The notes under the pieces: model-generated
What the model was told of the DNA's origin: nothing
What the model saw: the letters and a program-made list of their open reading frames with translations, nothing else
The model's database searches: none
Shown: positions 1-8,563 of the stretch, piece by piece
How the letters are laid out: each line of letters starts with the position of its first letter
Numbering within the stretch: position 1 is the first letter of the stretch
Made by a program: the position numbers and the translations under genes
Assembly: GCA_902800625.1 (NCBI GenBank)
Contig: CADCFG010000019.1
Span: 1-64,000 of the forward strand
Direction: 5' to 3'
From: an uncultured Eubacteriales bacterium
GTDB lineage: Bacteria > Bacillota > Clostridia > Christensenellales > Aristaeellaceae
Length of the DNA stretch: 64,000 nt

Positions 1-98
1 GTGATGGCTGCCGTCAGGGTGGTCTTGCCGTGGTCGACGTGACCGATCGTGCCGATGTTTACATGCGGCTTGTTGCGCTCAAATTTTGCCTTTGCCAT
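1..98 (-). CDS. tuf: Elongation factor Tu, N-terminal fragment
   Basis: Only the first 32 or so codons lie in the window; the gene continues off the left edge. The translation starts [20 protein letters not shown] and runs into VDHGKTTL, the P-loop (G1) of translational GTPases, which identifies EF-Tu, the factor delivering aminoacyl-tRNA to the ribosome. A GGAGG-like ribosome binding site precedes the ATG at 98. The gene follows a tRNA-Gly on the same strand and probably shares its promoter at 242-270. Confidence 0.95.
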   Translation of the reverse strand, partial: MAKAKFERNKPHVNIGTIGHVDHGKTTLTAAI

Positions 99-138
99 TG
101 GAAATTCCTCCCTATAATAATGATGGCTTTGTTCTGTA

Positions 139-212
139 TGGAGCGGGTGATGGGAATCGAACCCACGTGATCAGCTTGGGAAGCTGGAGCTCTGCCATTG
201 AGCTACACCCGC
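139..212 (-). tRNA. tRNA-Gly (anticodon CCC)
   Basis: A cloverleaf folds on the minus strand. The acceptor arms are GCGGGTG/CACCCGC, the D stem is GCTC/GAGC, the anticodon loop is TTCCCAA (anticodon CCC) and the T arm is GTGGG-TTCGATT-CCCAT. The discriminator is T and CCA is encoded at 141-139. The anticodon stem has one C-A mismatch at the 27-43 pair. It lies about 40 bases upstream of tuf in the same direction, so the two are likely cotranscribed. Confidence 0.93.
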
Positions 213-241
213 GCATTCCCGCCTTCATACGCACATAGTTT

Positions 242-270
242 ATTTTACCTATGAAGGGGTGTTTTGTCAA
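242..270 (-). promoter_or_regulatory. Promoter for tRNA-Gly and tuf
   Basis: On the minus strand a perfect -35 TTGACA (270-265) and a -10 TAAAAT (247-242) are separated by 17 bases. The predicted start is about 25 bases upstream of the tRNA. The strong consensus fits a stable-RNA and tuf promoter. The rest of 213-461 holds only GC-rich sequence downstream of sigH with small inverted repeats and no clear terminator. Confidence 0.8.
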
Positions 271-461
271 CAACTATTTGCCAAATTCCCCGTAAATTCA
301 CCTTACGGGCACACTTTGGGCGCTTTGCGGAGAGAAAATTAACGTTCCTGCCGCGCGCTGTTCGTCGATGGCACTTCCTTATTGCAATGGGAATACCGCG
401 GACGCGCCGCAGCGCCGCCCCTGCAGCTGCCGCGGCAGCCGCTGCTCCTGTTGCCTGTCCC

Positions 462-1085
462 CTACTTCTCCTCCAGGTACTTCAAAAGCTTCCGCTTGAT
501 CCGCTGCAGGGCATTGTCGATGGACTTGACGTGCCGGTGCATCTCGTCCGCGATCTCCACGTAGCTCTTGCCCTCCATGTAGCGCACCAGCACGTCCTTC
601 TCCAGGTCGGACAGCATCTGGCCGATCTTGCCCTCGATCATGGAGAGATCCTCCCGGTCGATGATCATCTCCTCGGGGTTGCTCATGCCCTCCTCGGTGA
701 TCACGTCCAGCAGCGTGCGGTCGCTGTCCTCCTCGTAGATGGGCTTGTTCAGCGAGATATAGCTGTTCAGCGGGATGTGCTTCTGGCGGGTGGCCGTCTT
801 GATGGCTGTGATGATCTGGCGGGTGACGCACAGCTCGGCAAAAGCCCGGAAGGACGACAGCTTCTCGGCCCGGTAGTCCCGGATGGCCTTGTACAGGCCG
901 ATCATGCCCTCCTGGACGATGTCCTCGTGGTCCGCGCCAATCAGGAAATAGCTGCGGGCCTTGGTGCGCACGAAGTTCTTGTACTTGTTCAGCAGATACT
1001 CCAGCGCCGCGCCGTCGCCGCCCTCCTGGGCCAGCTTCACGACCTGCTCGTCGGCCATGCTTTCGAAATCCTGAGCTCTATACAT
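462..1085 (-). CDS. sigH: RNA polymerase sporulation-type sigma factor SigH
   Basis: A 207-aa sigma-70 family protein. Region 2 is visible around residues 20-95 (NKYKNFVRTKARSYF, then HEDIVQEGMIGLYKAIRDY, then FAELCVTRQIITAIKTATR). Region 4 with its helix-turn-helix is at residues 160-205 (LSDLEKDVLVRYMEGKSYVEIAD). Length and sequence match SigH (sigma-30), which directs early stationary-phase and sporulation genes in Firmicutes. It is the last gene of mrnC-rlmB-yacP-sigH, the conserved Firmicute order. An AGGAGG lies about 12 bases before the ATG. Its presence does not by itself prove that the organism sporulates. Confidence 0.93.
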   Translation of the reverse strand: MYRAQDFESMADEQVVKLAQEGGDGAALEYLLNKYKNFVRTKARSYFLIGADHEDIVQEGMIGLYKAIRDYRAEKLSSFRAFAELCVTRQIITAIKTATRQKHIPLNSYISLNKPIYEEDSDRTLLDVITEEGMSNPEEMIIDREDLSMIEGKIGQMLSDLEKDVLVRYMEGKSYVEIADEMHRHVKSIDNALQRIKRKLLKYLEEK

Positions 1086-1115
1086 CGGTTGTAATATCCT
1101 CCTGGGGATTCGCTT

Positions 1116-1215
1116 CAGAGTTTAGAGTTTAGATTGATTGGCCAGAGAGCCGACCCGGTGCCACTGTTCCCCGGCATTCTTCTCTCAACTCTAAGCTCTT
1201 ATCTCTGAACTCTCA
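1116..1215. repeat. MITE-like intergenic element, copy 1 (yacP-sigH gap)
   Basis: An approximately 100-base element rich in AGAGTTTAGAGTTTAGA at one end and the near-complementary CTCAACTCTAAGCTC and CTCTGAACTCTCA at the other, so its ends can pair. The core reads GATTGATTGGCCAGAGAGCC. A second copy lies at 2801-2914. Read on the minus strand it begins TGAGAGT, and that TGA is the stop codon of yacP. Confidence 0.8.
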
Positions 1216-1776
1216 TTTCTTTTTCATCTCTTCCAGCCTCGCCCGCACCGCCGGGGACAGCCGCTCGGCGATGGTGGTGCGGCGCACCGTGGGCCTTTCG
1301 ATCACCCGGCGGATGCCCGCCTCCTTCAGCTGGGCCATCTCATACATCAGCTCCCGGCTGGACATGCGGGATGCGCCCCGGCCCAGCACGATGGTCTGCT
1401 CCAGGGCGTCACTGGACGCCACGCGCACCTCGATCTTGTGCAGCTCGATGTCCGCCGCCAGCTCGTCGCACAGCCGCTCGATGTAGCGGTCGGCGATCTC
1501 CCCCTTCTGGGTGTAGACCACCGTTACCGCGCCATGCTTTTCCTCCGTGCGGGCGGTCCGGTCGCTCATCCAGGCGTCGAACACCAGCACCACGCTCTGG
1601 TCGGAGTAGCCGGCGTAGTCCATCAGCTCGGAGATCAGCTTTTCCCGTGCGTCCGCCAGGGAATAGGAGGCCTCCACGCTGCCGGGCGCGCCAGAGACCG
1701 CGCCGCGCCGGGCGTTGATGACGTTGTAGCCGTCCACGATCAGAAGCCGCTTCGGGGCCTTGCCGGGGCGCGCCAC
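1213..1776 (-). CDS. yacP: YacP-like NYN-domain ribonuclease
   Basis: About 187 aa with the NYN (PIN-like) fold. The N-terminal KRLLIVDGYNVINARRG carries the first acidic metal-binding residue, VVLVFDAWMSD the second, and GEIADRYIERL the third. B. subtilis YacP (Rae1) is a ribosome-associated endoribonuclease in this family. I prefer the GTG start at 1776 because AGGGGA lies 7-8 bases upstream and the family begins just before the LLIVDGYN strand. An ATG at 1806 would add ten residues and overlap rlmB by 29 bases. The stop codon is supplied by the repeat at 1116-1215. Confidence 0.87.
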   Translation of the reverse strand: MARPGKAPKRLLIVDGYNVINARRGAVSGAPGSVEASYSLADAREKLISELMDYAGYSDQSVVLVFDAWMSDRTARTEEKHGAVTVVYTQKGEIADRYIERLCDELAADIELHKIEVRVASSDALEQTIVLGRGASRMSSRELMYEMAQLKEAGIRRVIERPTVRRTTIAERLSPAVRARLEEMKKK

Positions 1777-1777
1777 G

Positions 1778-2782
1778 TCAGTTTCCCCTGGCGCGGACGA
1801 TCTCATACATCAAAACGCCCGCCGCCACCGACGCGTTCAGCGACTCGATCTGCCCCTTCATGGGCAGGGAGATGGTGCGGTCGCACTTCTCAAGCGACAG
1901 CTGCGAAATGCCCTCGCCCTCCGAGCCGATCACCAGCGCCACGGGCCCGGTGAGGTCCGCCGTCAGGGCGTTTTCGCCGTCCATGGCCGTGCCGATCACC
2001 CACACGCCCGCGGCCTTCAATTCGTCGATGGCCCGATTCAGGTTCTTCACCCTCGCGATGGGCATGTGGTTCAGCGCCCCCGCCGCCGCCTTGGCCGCCG
2101 CCGGGGTCAGCCCCGCCGCGCGGCGCTCCGGGATCACCACGCCGTGGGCCCCCGCGCACTCCGCCGAGCGCACGATGGCCCCCAGGTTGTGGGGATCGGT
2201 AATGCCATCCAGCAGGATCAGGAAGGGGTCCTCCCCCTTCGCCGCCGCCGCTGCCAGTATGTCCGAAAGCTCCACATAGGGCACCGCCGCCACGTAGGCC
2301 AGCATGCCCTGGTGGGCAGGATAGATCTGATCCAGCCGGCTGCGGTCCACCTTCTGCACCACGGCCCCAGCCTCCCGGGCCATGCGGATGATCTCCTGCC
2401 CCGCGCCGGACAGCTCGCCCGACGCCACCAGCAGCTTCTCCACGGGCCGGCCGGCCTTCAGCGCCTCCCGGATGGGGTTGCGCCCGGCCAGCAGGTTCTC
2501 GTTCTCCTGTTCGGCGGTATCGGCGCCCGCATCCATCTCCCGCTTGTACTGGCGGGGGCCGGAGGGCGCCCGGTAGGCGGAGCCGCGGTGGAAGGATGCG
2601 TTGCCGGAATAAGTCTCTTCGCTCCGGGCATTGTAGTCCTCGTCAGAGGAAACCTGGCGCGCCCTGGGCACGTTGCGCTCGATGCGGCCCACCCGGGGGG
2701 CGTTGCCCGCGGCATCCGGGTACGTCCTGCGCCCCGCGCCCTGCATCCGGTTCGGCCTGCGGCGGTTGTTGTTGTCATTCAT
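1778..2782 (-). CDS. rlmB: 23S rRNA 2'-O-methyltransferase RlmB (SpoU/TrmH family)
   Basis: 334 aa. The first 90 or so residues are a low-complexity Arg/Asn/Pro-rich extension, which is longer than usual. An L30e-like substrate-binding domain follows (LLAGRNPIREALKAGRPVEK). The SPOUT catalytic domain has the three SpoU motifs: DGITDPHNLGAIVRSAE, ALVIGSEGEGIS and ISLPMKGQIESLNASVA. RlmB methylates G2251 in the peptidyl-transferase P loop. GAGGAATTGCC precedes the ATG. The gene overlaps or abuts yacP, indicating cotranscription. Confidence 0.93.
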   Translation of the reverse strand: MNDNNNRRRPNRMQGAGRRTYPDAAGNAPRVGRIERNVPRARQVSSDEDYNARSEETYSGNASFHRGSAYRAPSGPRQYKREMDAGADTAEQENENLLAGRNPIREALKAGRPVEKLLVASGELSGAGQEIIRMAREAGAVVQKVDRSRLDQIYPAHQGMLAYVAAVPYVELSDILAAAAAKGEDPFLILLDGITDPHNLGAIVRSAECAGAHGVVIPERRAAGLTPAAAKAAAGALNHMPIARVKNLNRAIDELKAAGVWVIGTAMDGENALTADLTGPVALVIGSEGEGISQLSLEKCDRTISLPMKGQIESLNASVAAGVLMYEIVRARGN

Positions 2783-2800
2783 GGCAATTCCTCAATTCAT

Positions 2801-2914
2801 CAGAGTTTAGAGTTCAGAGTTTATAGTTTAGATTGATTGGCCTGAGAGCCGACCCAGCGCCGTTGTTCCTGTGCATGCTTCTCTCAACTCTGAACGCTTA
2901 TCTCTACACTCTCA
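2801..2914. repeat. MITE-like intergenic element, copy 2 (mrnC-rlmB gap)
   Basis: This is the second copy of the element at 1116-1215. It shares GTTTAGATTGATTGGCC, GAGAGCCGACCC and the terminal CTCTCAACTCT block. It carries an extra AGAGTTCAGAGTTTATAG module at the left end. On the minus strand it also starts TGAGAGT and provides the mrnC stop codon. Confidence 0.8.
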
Positions 2915-3298
2915 AAATTCTTCCTCCGGCAGCGCCATCTGAAGCAGCTCGTTCATCCTGTCCCGCTGGCCGGTGACATACAGCCAGCCGATCAGCGCCT
3001 CCAGGGCGGTGGCGTGGTGGTACTCGCCGGGGTCGGCGTTCTTCGGCGGGCTCTGGTGGGCGTTGCGGGCGCGGCGCACCACGTCGCCCTCGGCCTCGGT
3101 CAGCGCGCCGGAGATCCTGGAGAGCGCCTCCGCCTGGGCATGGGCGCAGACGAAGGAGATGGCCTCCCGATGCAGGGCCCGCACCTTGCCGCCCCGGGCC
3201 ACCAGGTGCTCACGCACGTACAGGTCGTACAGCGCGTCCCCCAGCCAGGCCAGCTCCAGCGACCCCGGCAGGGCATTGTGCTCAAAATTAAAGATCAT
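2912..3298 (-). CDS. mrnC: Mini-ribonuclease 3 (MrnC)
   Basis: About 128 aa: a stand-alone RNase III catalytic domain without a dsRNA-binding domain. The signature LELAWLGDALYDLYVREHL contains the conserved GD metal site, and EYHHATALEALIGWLYVTG holds the second acidic cluster. The enzyme matures 23S rRNA ends in Firmicutes. The start at 3298 (MIFNFEHNALPG) is favoured by GGGAGAG 9 bases upstream; in-frame ATGs at 3316 and 3334 are alternatives. It is the first gene of the minus-strand operon, with the repeat at 2801-2914 supplying its stop. Confidence 0.9.
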   Translation of the reverse strand: MIFNFEHNALPGSLELAWLGDALYDLYVREHLVARGGKVRALHREAISFVCAHAQAEALSRISGALTEAEGDVVRRARNAHQSPPKNADPGEYHHATALEALIGWLYVTGQRDRMNELLQMALPEEEF

Positions 3299-3359
3299 CG
3301 GCGCACGCTCTCCCATTCCATTGCAAGTGGACATATCTCCACAAATACATCTTATCGCT

Positions 3360-3388
3360 ATTATACCAGATATTTGAGGGATTCACAA
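3360..3388 (-). promoter_or_regulatory. Promoter of the mrnC-rlmB-yacP-sigH operon
   Basis: On the minus strand, -35 TTGTGA (3388-3383), 17-base spacer and -10 TATAAT (3365-3360). The predicted transcript would start about 50 bases before the mrnC ATG. Confidence 0.7.
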
Positions 3389-3413
3389 GCCCCGGGAAAA
3401 GGCATTTGCCACC

Positions 3414-3443
3414 TTGCGCGACAGTGCGTTTATACAGTATAAT
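3414..3443 (+). promoter_or_regulatory. Promoter of the moxR operon
   Basis: TTGCGC at 3414-3419, 18-base spacer, TATAAT at 3438-3443. It is divergent from the mrnC promoter, the two occupying the same 140-base gap. Confidence 0.65.
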
Positions 3444-3476
3444 GATAGCAAGATACTCTCCGCCGGAGGTGCCACC

Positions 3477-4421
3477 ATGGAGCTTGAGAAAACCGTCGAA
3501 TACCGCCGCCGGATCGTCGGCGCCGTGTCCCGGGCCATCGTGGGCAAGGAGGACGCCATCGAGAAGGTGCTGATCTGCTATCTGTGCGGCGGCCACGTGC
3601 TGCTGGAGGACGTGCCGGGCACGGGCAAGACCATGCTGCTGCGCGCCTTCGCCCGGGCCATCGGGGGCAGCTTCAGCCGGGTGCAGTTCACGCCGGATTT
3701 GCAGCCCTCCGACCTGACGGGCATCAACTTCTACAGCCAGAAGGAGGGCGAGTTCCGCTTCCGCACGGGCCCGCTGTTCCACGACATCATACTGGCCGAC
3801 GAGGTGAACCGCGCCACACCCCGCACCCAGGCGGCGCTGCTGGAGGCCATGGAGGAGCGGCAGATCACCGTGGATGGCGTCACCCACCCGCTGGGCGGAC
3901 GGTTCATGGTGATGGCCACCCAGAATCCACTGGAATCCTACGGCACCTTCCCCCTGCCCGAAGCACAGGTGGATCGCTTCTTCATGCGGCTGGCCCTGGG
4001 CTATATGCAAAGGGACGAGGAGCTCTCCGTGCTGCGGCGGGAAGATACGCTGGACATCATCGCAGCCATCGAGCCCGTGGTCAGCGACGAAGACACCGCC
4101 CTGGTGCGCGCCCAGTACCGCCAGGTGCACGTCTCCGACGCCGTGGCGGGCTATCTGATGGACCTCGTCGAGGGCACCCGCGGCGGGGATTTCAGCTGCG
4201 GCGTGTCCACCCGTGGAGCCATCGCCCTCTACCGGGCGGTGCAGGCCGCGGCGGCGCTGGCCGGAAGGGATTACGCGCTGCCCGAGGACATCCGCCGCAT
4301 GGCCCCCTGCGTGCTGGCCCACCGTCTGGCCGCCGGGGCGGGGCTGAAGCGCGCCGATGCCGAGGCGCGGCTGATGGCCCTGGTGGACCGGGTGCCGGTG
4401 CCCGTCGAGACGCTGCCATGA
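3477..4421 (+). CDS. MoxR-family AAA+ ATPase
   Basis: 314 aa. Walker A is EDVPGTGKT near residues 45-52, Walker B is IILADEVNRA near 104-113, and sensor 1 is MVMATQNPLESYGTFPLPEAQ. These are hallmarks of MoxR ATPases, chaperone-like factors that act with DUF58/VWA partners. GGAGG lies 8 bases before the ATG at 3477. The stop overlaps the start of the next gene (ATGA), so translation is probably coupled to the DUF58 partner. Confidence 0.92.
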   Translation: MELEKTVEYRRRIVGAVSRAIVGKEDAIEKVLICYLCGGHVLLEDVPGTGKTMLLRAFARAIGGSFSRVQFTPDLQPSDLTGINFYSQKEGEFRFRTGPLFHDIILADEVNRATPRTQAALLEAMEERQITVDGVTHPLGGRFMVMATQNPLESYGTFPLPEAQVDRFFMRLALGYMQRDEELSVLRREDTLDIIAAIEPVVSDEDTALVRAQYRQVHVSDAVAGYLMDLVEGTRGGDFSCGVSTRGAIALYRAVQAAAALAGRDYALPEDIRRMAPCVLAHRLAAGAGLKRADAEARLMALVDRVPVPVETLP

Positions 4422-5500
4422 TCCCGTTCCTTGCGATGCTGGCGGCGGTGATCGCCGGGTTCGAGCTGTGGTCGCTGCGCCGGGGGCTGGACGGCGTGGA
4501 GTACGACGCGCGCCCCTCGAAGGCCGTGGCGGAGGCGGACGAGCCGCTGCAGCTCGTCTCCGTCGTCACCAACCGGCGCCGGCGCTTTTTGCCCTTCATT
4601 CGGCTGAACGAGGACGTGCCCGACTGCATCGCCACCTCCGCGCGGCTGAACGCCGGCAGCGTCAGCCAGCACCGGGCGCTGATCAAAAGCACCGTCTACA
4701 TGATGCCCCGCCAGCGGCTCATCCGCCGCACCACCTTCTCCATGCCCAGGCGCGGCCGCTACCTGTTCCTGGGCGCGACGCTGGAGGGCGGCGACTTCAT
4801 GGGCCTGGGCACCACGCCCAGGCGCTTCCCCCTGAGCCGGGAGCTGGTGATCCTGCCCCGCCCCGCGGAAGCGGAGGGCCTGGATGAGCTGATGGGCGGC
4901 TGGCTGGGCGAGCGCTCGGTAAACCGGTTCATCATGGAGGACCCGGTGCTGACCCTGGGCTACCGGGACTACACTGGCCGCGAGCCCATGAAGCAGATCT
5001 CCTGGACGCAGACCGCCCGGCTGGGCCGGATGACGGTGCGCTGCCAGGACTACACAGTGGAGCGCACCGTGACCGTGATGCTCAACGCCCACACCTTCGC
5101 CTTCTCCAGCTATGGCGAGAAGATGCTGGAGGCGGCGCTGTCGCTGTGCCGAGGGGTGTGCGAGGCGCTGGAGGAGCGCCGCGTGCCCTATTCGCTGATC
5201 ACCAACCTGCGCCGGGAGGGCGCGCCGGACGATTCCGGCGAGGTGGGCGACGGGCTGGGGACGGCCCATCTGGCCGCCGCGCTGGAGGGGCTGGGGCGGG
5301 CCGTGTTCGACCACCGGGACGACATGAAGGCCCTGTTCGACCGGGCCCTCGCCCGCGCCGCCACCGGCCGCGGCCACATATACATCACCCCGGTGCGAAA
5401 CGACGTGCACCCCGAGCTGCTCGCGCGACTGCGCGCCGCCAGCGGGGAATCGCCGCTGGTGCTCACCGGCGACGGCGAATGTCGCGGGCCCTGGCGGTGA
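4418..5500 (+). CDS. DUF58-domain membrane protein, MoxR partner
   Basis: 360 aa, starting at the ATGA overlap with moxR. The N-terminus has a short hydrophobic segment (MIPFLAMLAAVIAGFEL) followed by a beta-rich region. The DUF58 core, which resembles a VWA fold, contains DPVLTLGYRDYTGREPMKQISWTQ. DUF58 proteins accompany MoxR ATPases, often in envelope-related operons. The C-terminal 150 residues are predicted cytosolic. It is followed 31 bases later by a DUF4129-type membrane protein. Confidence 0.88.
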   Translation: MIPFLAMLAAVIAGFELWSLRRGLDGVEYDARPSKAVAEADEPLQLVSVVTNRRRRFLPFIRLNEDVPDCIATSARLNAGSVSQHRALIKSTVYMMPRQRLIRRTTFSMPRRGRYLFLGATLEGGDFMGLGTTPRRFPLSRELVILPRPAEAEGLDELMGGWLGERSVNRFIMEDPVLTLGYRDYTGREPMKQISWTQTARLGRMTVRCQDYTVERTVTVMLNAHTFAFSSYGEKMLEAALSLCRGVCEALEERRVPYSLITNLRREGAPDDSGEVGDGLGTAHLAAALEGLGRAVFDHRDDMKALFDRALARAATGRGHIYITPVRNDVHPELLARLRAASGESPLVLTGDGECRGPWR

Positions 5501-5531
5501 TTGATGCGCCTCAATAAAAGGAGGTCTTTCC

Positions 5532-6746
5532 ATGGCCCTGGCCTATGCCCTGTCCTTCTTCGGCGACGTGATGCTCTATTTCGCCGCGCTGGGCTGCCTG
5601 GGACTGCTGCGCGCCTGCGCGCCGGGCCTGGCCTATGTGCCCTTTCTGCTGCTGGGGGCCTGCTGGCTCAGCCGCCGGCTGACCGGCCGCGGCCCTGCAT
5701 GGCTGCGCTGGGCGCCCATGGCTGCGGCGGTACCCTGCCTGATCGCGGCGGGGAACTGGCCGGGGCGGGCGGTATCGCTGCCGATGCTGGCCTACCTGCC
5801 GCTGTACGTGTACAACAACCGGCGCGCGCCGGATTACGACTACGCCGCGGACCACTTCCGCCACAGCCTGATCGTGGCGGGCGGGACGCTTTTCCTGGCG
5901 GCGCTGGTCCAGGCCCAGAGCTATCGGCTGGGCCTGCCCTGGCTGTTTCTGTACTTCACGGTGAACATGGCGTTGCTGCGGCTTTTGCGCCACGACGACG
6001 CCGTGGCCCGCTCCCACCGGTTCCGGCTTTTGAACCTGGCGGGCGTGGCGCTGGTGTGCGCCGCGGGCTTCGCCCTGTCCCAGCCGGCCATCATCGCCGC
6101 GCTGCGAATCGCCTGGGGCTGGTTCGCGGACAACGTGCTCATCAACCTGCTGGCGCTGGCGCTCTACATCCTGCAGCTTGCGCTGTTCGCGGTGAGCTGG
6201 CTGCTGGCGCTGATCCCCGGGCTGATTCCCGATGGCGGGCTGTCGCTGCCGCCGGCGCTGGGCGGCGAGGAGGGCGGGCCGAACCTGGCCGCCGCCGCCG
6301 CGCAGGCCCGGGCTCTGCCCGCCTGGGTGCGCGCGGCGGTGCAGGGCGCGGGCATACTGCTGCTGGCGGTGATCGTGTTCCTGCTGCTGCGCGCACTGTC
6401 CCGCCGGGTGGCCCGGGAGGCGCTGCCCTCCGGCACGGACGAGCGGGAGGCCCTGGAGGACGAGGCCCCGCCCGCGCCCCGCGGCCGCGCCCCGCGCCGG
6501 GACCCTCAGGCGGGCGTGCGCCGCTGCTATCGAAGGGCACTGATGCTGCTCCGGGCCCGGGGCGGGCGGGTCTCCCCCACGATGAACACGCTGCAGATCC
6601 AGCGGGAAAACGCCGGCGTGGCCGACGACGAAGCGCTGGCGGCGCTCAGGGCGCTGTACCTGCCTGCGCGCTACGGCGAAAAGCCGGCTTCAAAGGAGGA
6701 CGCGCGCCGGGCGCGGGAGGCGCTGGATCGCCTGCGCAGGCGGTGA
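5532..6746 (+). CDS. Polytopic membrane protein with C-terminal DUF4129-like domain
   Basis: 404 aa. Roughly eight hydrophobic segments fill residues 1-235, and another (GAGILLLAVIVFLLLRAL) lies near 275-295. The cytosolic tail has a DUF4129-like pattern: GVRRCYRRALMLL, then SPTMNTLQIQREN, then LRALYLPARYGEK. In the usual moxR-DUF58 operon the third gene also carries an extracytoplasmic transglutaminase domain; none is seen here. AAAAGGAGG precedes the ATG. Confidence 0.75.
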   Translation: MALAYALSFFGDVMLYFAALGCLGLLRACAPGLAYVPFLLLGACWLSRRLTGRGPAWLRWAPMAAAVPCLIAAGNWPGRAVSLPMLAYLPLYVYNNRRAPDYDYAADHFRHSLIVAGGTLFLAALVQAQSYRLGLPWLFLYFTVNMALLRLLRHDDAVARSHRFRLLNLAGVALVCAAGFALSQPAIIAALRIAWGWFADNVLINLLALALYILQLALFAVSWLLALIPGLIPDGGLSLPPALGGEEGGPNLAAAAAQARALPAWVRAAVQGAGILLLAVIVFLLLRALSRRVAREALPSGTDEREALEDEAPPAPRGRAPRRDPQAGVRRCYRRALMLLRARGGRVSPTMNTLQIQRENAGVADDEALAALRALYLPARYGEKPASKEDARRAREALDRLRRR

Positions 6747-6762
6747 ATCACCCAACTTTCCC

Positions 6763-6791
6763 TTGAAGCCGCCCGCGATTTTGTGTATAAT
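6763..6791 (+). promoter_or_regulatory. Promoter of argS
   Basis: TTGAAG at 6763-6768, exactly 17 bases, TATAAT at 6786-6791. The predicted start is about 33 bases before the argS ATG. Confidence 0.78.
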
Positions 6792-6830
6792 AGTACCATT
6801 CTACCGATACTGACAACGAGGTGCATGACC

Positions 6831-8516
6831 ATGGATTTCAAGACCGCCGTCGCAAGCGAGATACTCACCGCGATGAATACCGCCTTTGAAGGCGCGGAGC
6901 TGCCCGAAATCGGGACCGTCGCCGGAGCGCTGGAGGTGCCGCCGGACACGGCCCTGGGCGACTATGCCTTCCCCTGCTTCAAGCTTTCCAAGAGCCTGCG
7001 CAAGAGCCCGATAATGATCGCGGACGCCCTGGCCGGGGCCATCCACGCGGACTTCCTGGGCAAGGTGGAGTCGGTGAAGGGCTATCTCAATTTCTTCATC
7101 GACAAGGCCACCTATGCCGAGAAGGTGCTTTCCCTGGCGCTGGAGCAGGGCGAGGCCTACGGTGCGGACAACTCCGGCGCGGGCAAGACCGTGGTGCTGG
7201 ACTATTCCTCCATCAACATCGCCAAGCGCTTCCACATCGGCCACCTGTCCACCACGATGATCGGCAACAGCCTGTACCGGCTGCACAAGTTCTTCGGCTG
7301 GCGGGCCGTGGGCGTGAACCACCTGGGCGACTGGGGCACCCAGTTCGGCAAGATGATCGCGGCCTACAAGCGCTGGGGCGACCACGACACCGTGGCCCAG
7401 GGCGGCGTGGACGAGATGGTGAAGCTGTACGTGCGATTCAACGAGGAGGCCAAGGCGAACGAGGCCCTGAACGACGAGGGCCGCGCCTGGTTCAAGAAGA
7501 TCGAGGACGGCGATCCGGAGGCGCTGGAGATCTTTGGCTGGTTCAAGTCCGTCACGCTGAAGGACGCGGAGCGGGTTTACGACCTGCTGGGCGTGAAGTT
7601 TGACAGCTACGCCGGCGAGAGCTTCTACAACGACAAGATGGAGCCGGTGATCCAGATCCTGCGGGACAAGGGCCTTCTGAAGGAGGACCAGGGCGCGCAG
7701 ATCGTGGACCTGTCCGATTATGGCATGCCCCCGGCGCTGATTCTGCGCAGCGACGGCGCCACGCTGTACATGACCCGCGACCTGGCCGCGGCGAAGTACC
7801 GCAAGGACACCTACAACTTCGACAAGTCCCTCTACGTGGTGGCCTACCAGCAGGACCTGCACTTCCGGCAGCTGTTCAAGGTGCTGGAGCTGATGGGCTA
7901 CGACTGGGCGAAGGACTGCGAGCACGTGGCCTTCGGCATGGTGTCCTTCGAGGGCGGCGCGCTGTCCACCCGTCAGGGCCACGTGGTCTATCTGGACGAT
8001 CTTCTCCACCAGGCCATCGACAAGGCCCGGGCCATCATCGAGGAGAAGAGCCCGGACCTGGAGAACAAGGACGAGGTGGCGCGGCAGATCGGCATCGGCG
8101 CGGTGGTGTTCTTCGACCTGTACAACAACCGCATCAAGGACATCGACTTCACCTGGGAGCGGGCGCTGAACTTCGACGGCCACGCCCGGGCCTGCAGCGT
8201 GCTGCGCAAGGCGGGAAGCGAGAGCGCCGCGCCGGACTTCGCCGCCCTCACCGATCCGTACAGCCAGGACGTGGTGCGGCTGATCGAGCAGTTCCCGGAC
8301 ATCCTGAAATCCGCCGTGAACCGCTCCGAGCCCAGCATGGTCACCCGCTTCGCGGTGGACCTGGCCCAGGCCTTCAACAAGTTCTACTATGAGAACAAGG
8401 TGATGGTGGACGAGGCCGGCACCCGCGCCGCGCGGCTGATGCTGACCGACGCCACCCGCCAGGTGCTGAAGCAGGCGCTGTACCTGATCGGCGTCGAGGC
8501 GCCGGAGCGGATGTGA
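6831..8516 (+). CDS. argS: Arginyl-tRNA synthetase
   Basis: 561 aa class I synthetase. The N-terminal Add1 domain includes ALGDYAFPCFKLSKSLRKSP. The HIGH-type motif is FHIGHLSTTMIGNSLYR, followed by NHLGDWGTQFGKM, typical of ArgRS. The KMSKS position reads ALSTRQGHVV, a known ArgRS variant. The C-terminal helical anticodon-binding (DALR) domain ends FNKFYYENKVM and RQVLKQALYLIGVEAPERM. The start at 6831 is chosen because CGAGGTG lies 7 bases upstream; the ATG at 6825 would be too close. Confidence 0.95.
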   Translation: MDFKTAVASEILTAMNTAFEGAELPEIGTVAGALEVPPDTALGDYAFPCFKLSKSLRKSPIMIADALAGAIHADFLGKVESVKGYLNFFIDKATYAEKVLSLALEQGEAYGADNSGAGKTVVLDYSSINIAKRFHIGHLSTTMIGNSLYRLHKFFGWRAVGVNHLGDWGTQFGKMIAAYKRWGDHDTVAQGGVDEMVKLYVRFNEEAKANEALNDEGRAWFKKIEDGDPEALEIFGWFKSVTLKDAERVYDLLGVKFDSYAGESFYNDKMEPVIQILRDKGLLKEDQGAQIVDLSDYGMPPALILRSDGATLYMTRDLAAAKYRKDTYNFDKSLYVVAYQQDLHFRQLFKVLELMGYDWAKDCEHVAFGMVSFEGGALSTRQGHVVYLDDLLHQAIDKARAIIEEKSPDLENKDEVARQIGIGAVVFFDLYNNRIKDIDFTWERALNFDGHARACSVLRKAGSESAAPDFAALTDPYSQDVVRLIEQFPDILKSAVNRSEPSMVTRFAVDLAQAFNKFYYENKVMVDEAGTRAARLMLTDATRQVLKQALYLIGVEAPERM

Positions 8517-8563
8517 GCGGCCGACAGGCGTTTCCAAAAAATATGAAGTAGGAGGAATCCCCC

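Noticed and set aside
1777..1806. ATG at 1806 as yacP start
   Set aside because: It overlaps rlmB by 29 bases with a poor ribosome binding site; the GTG at 1776 has AGGGGA at proper distance and fits the family N-terminus.
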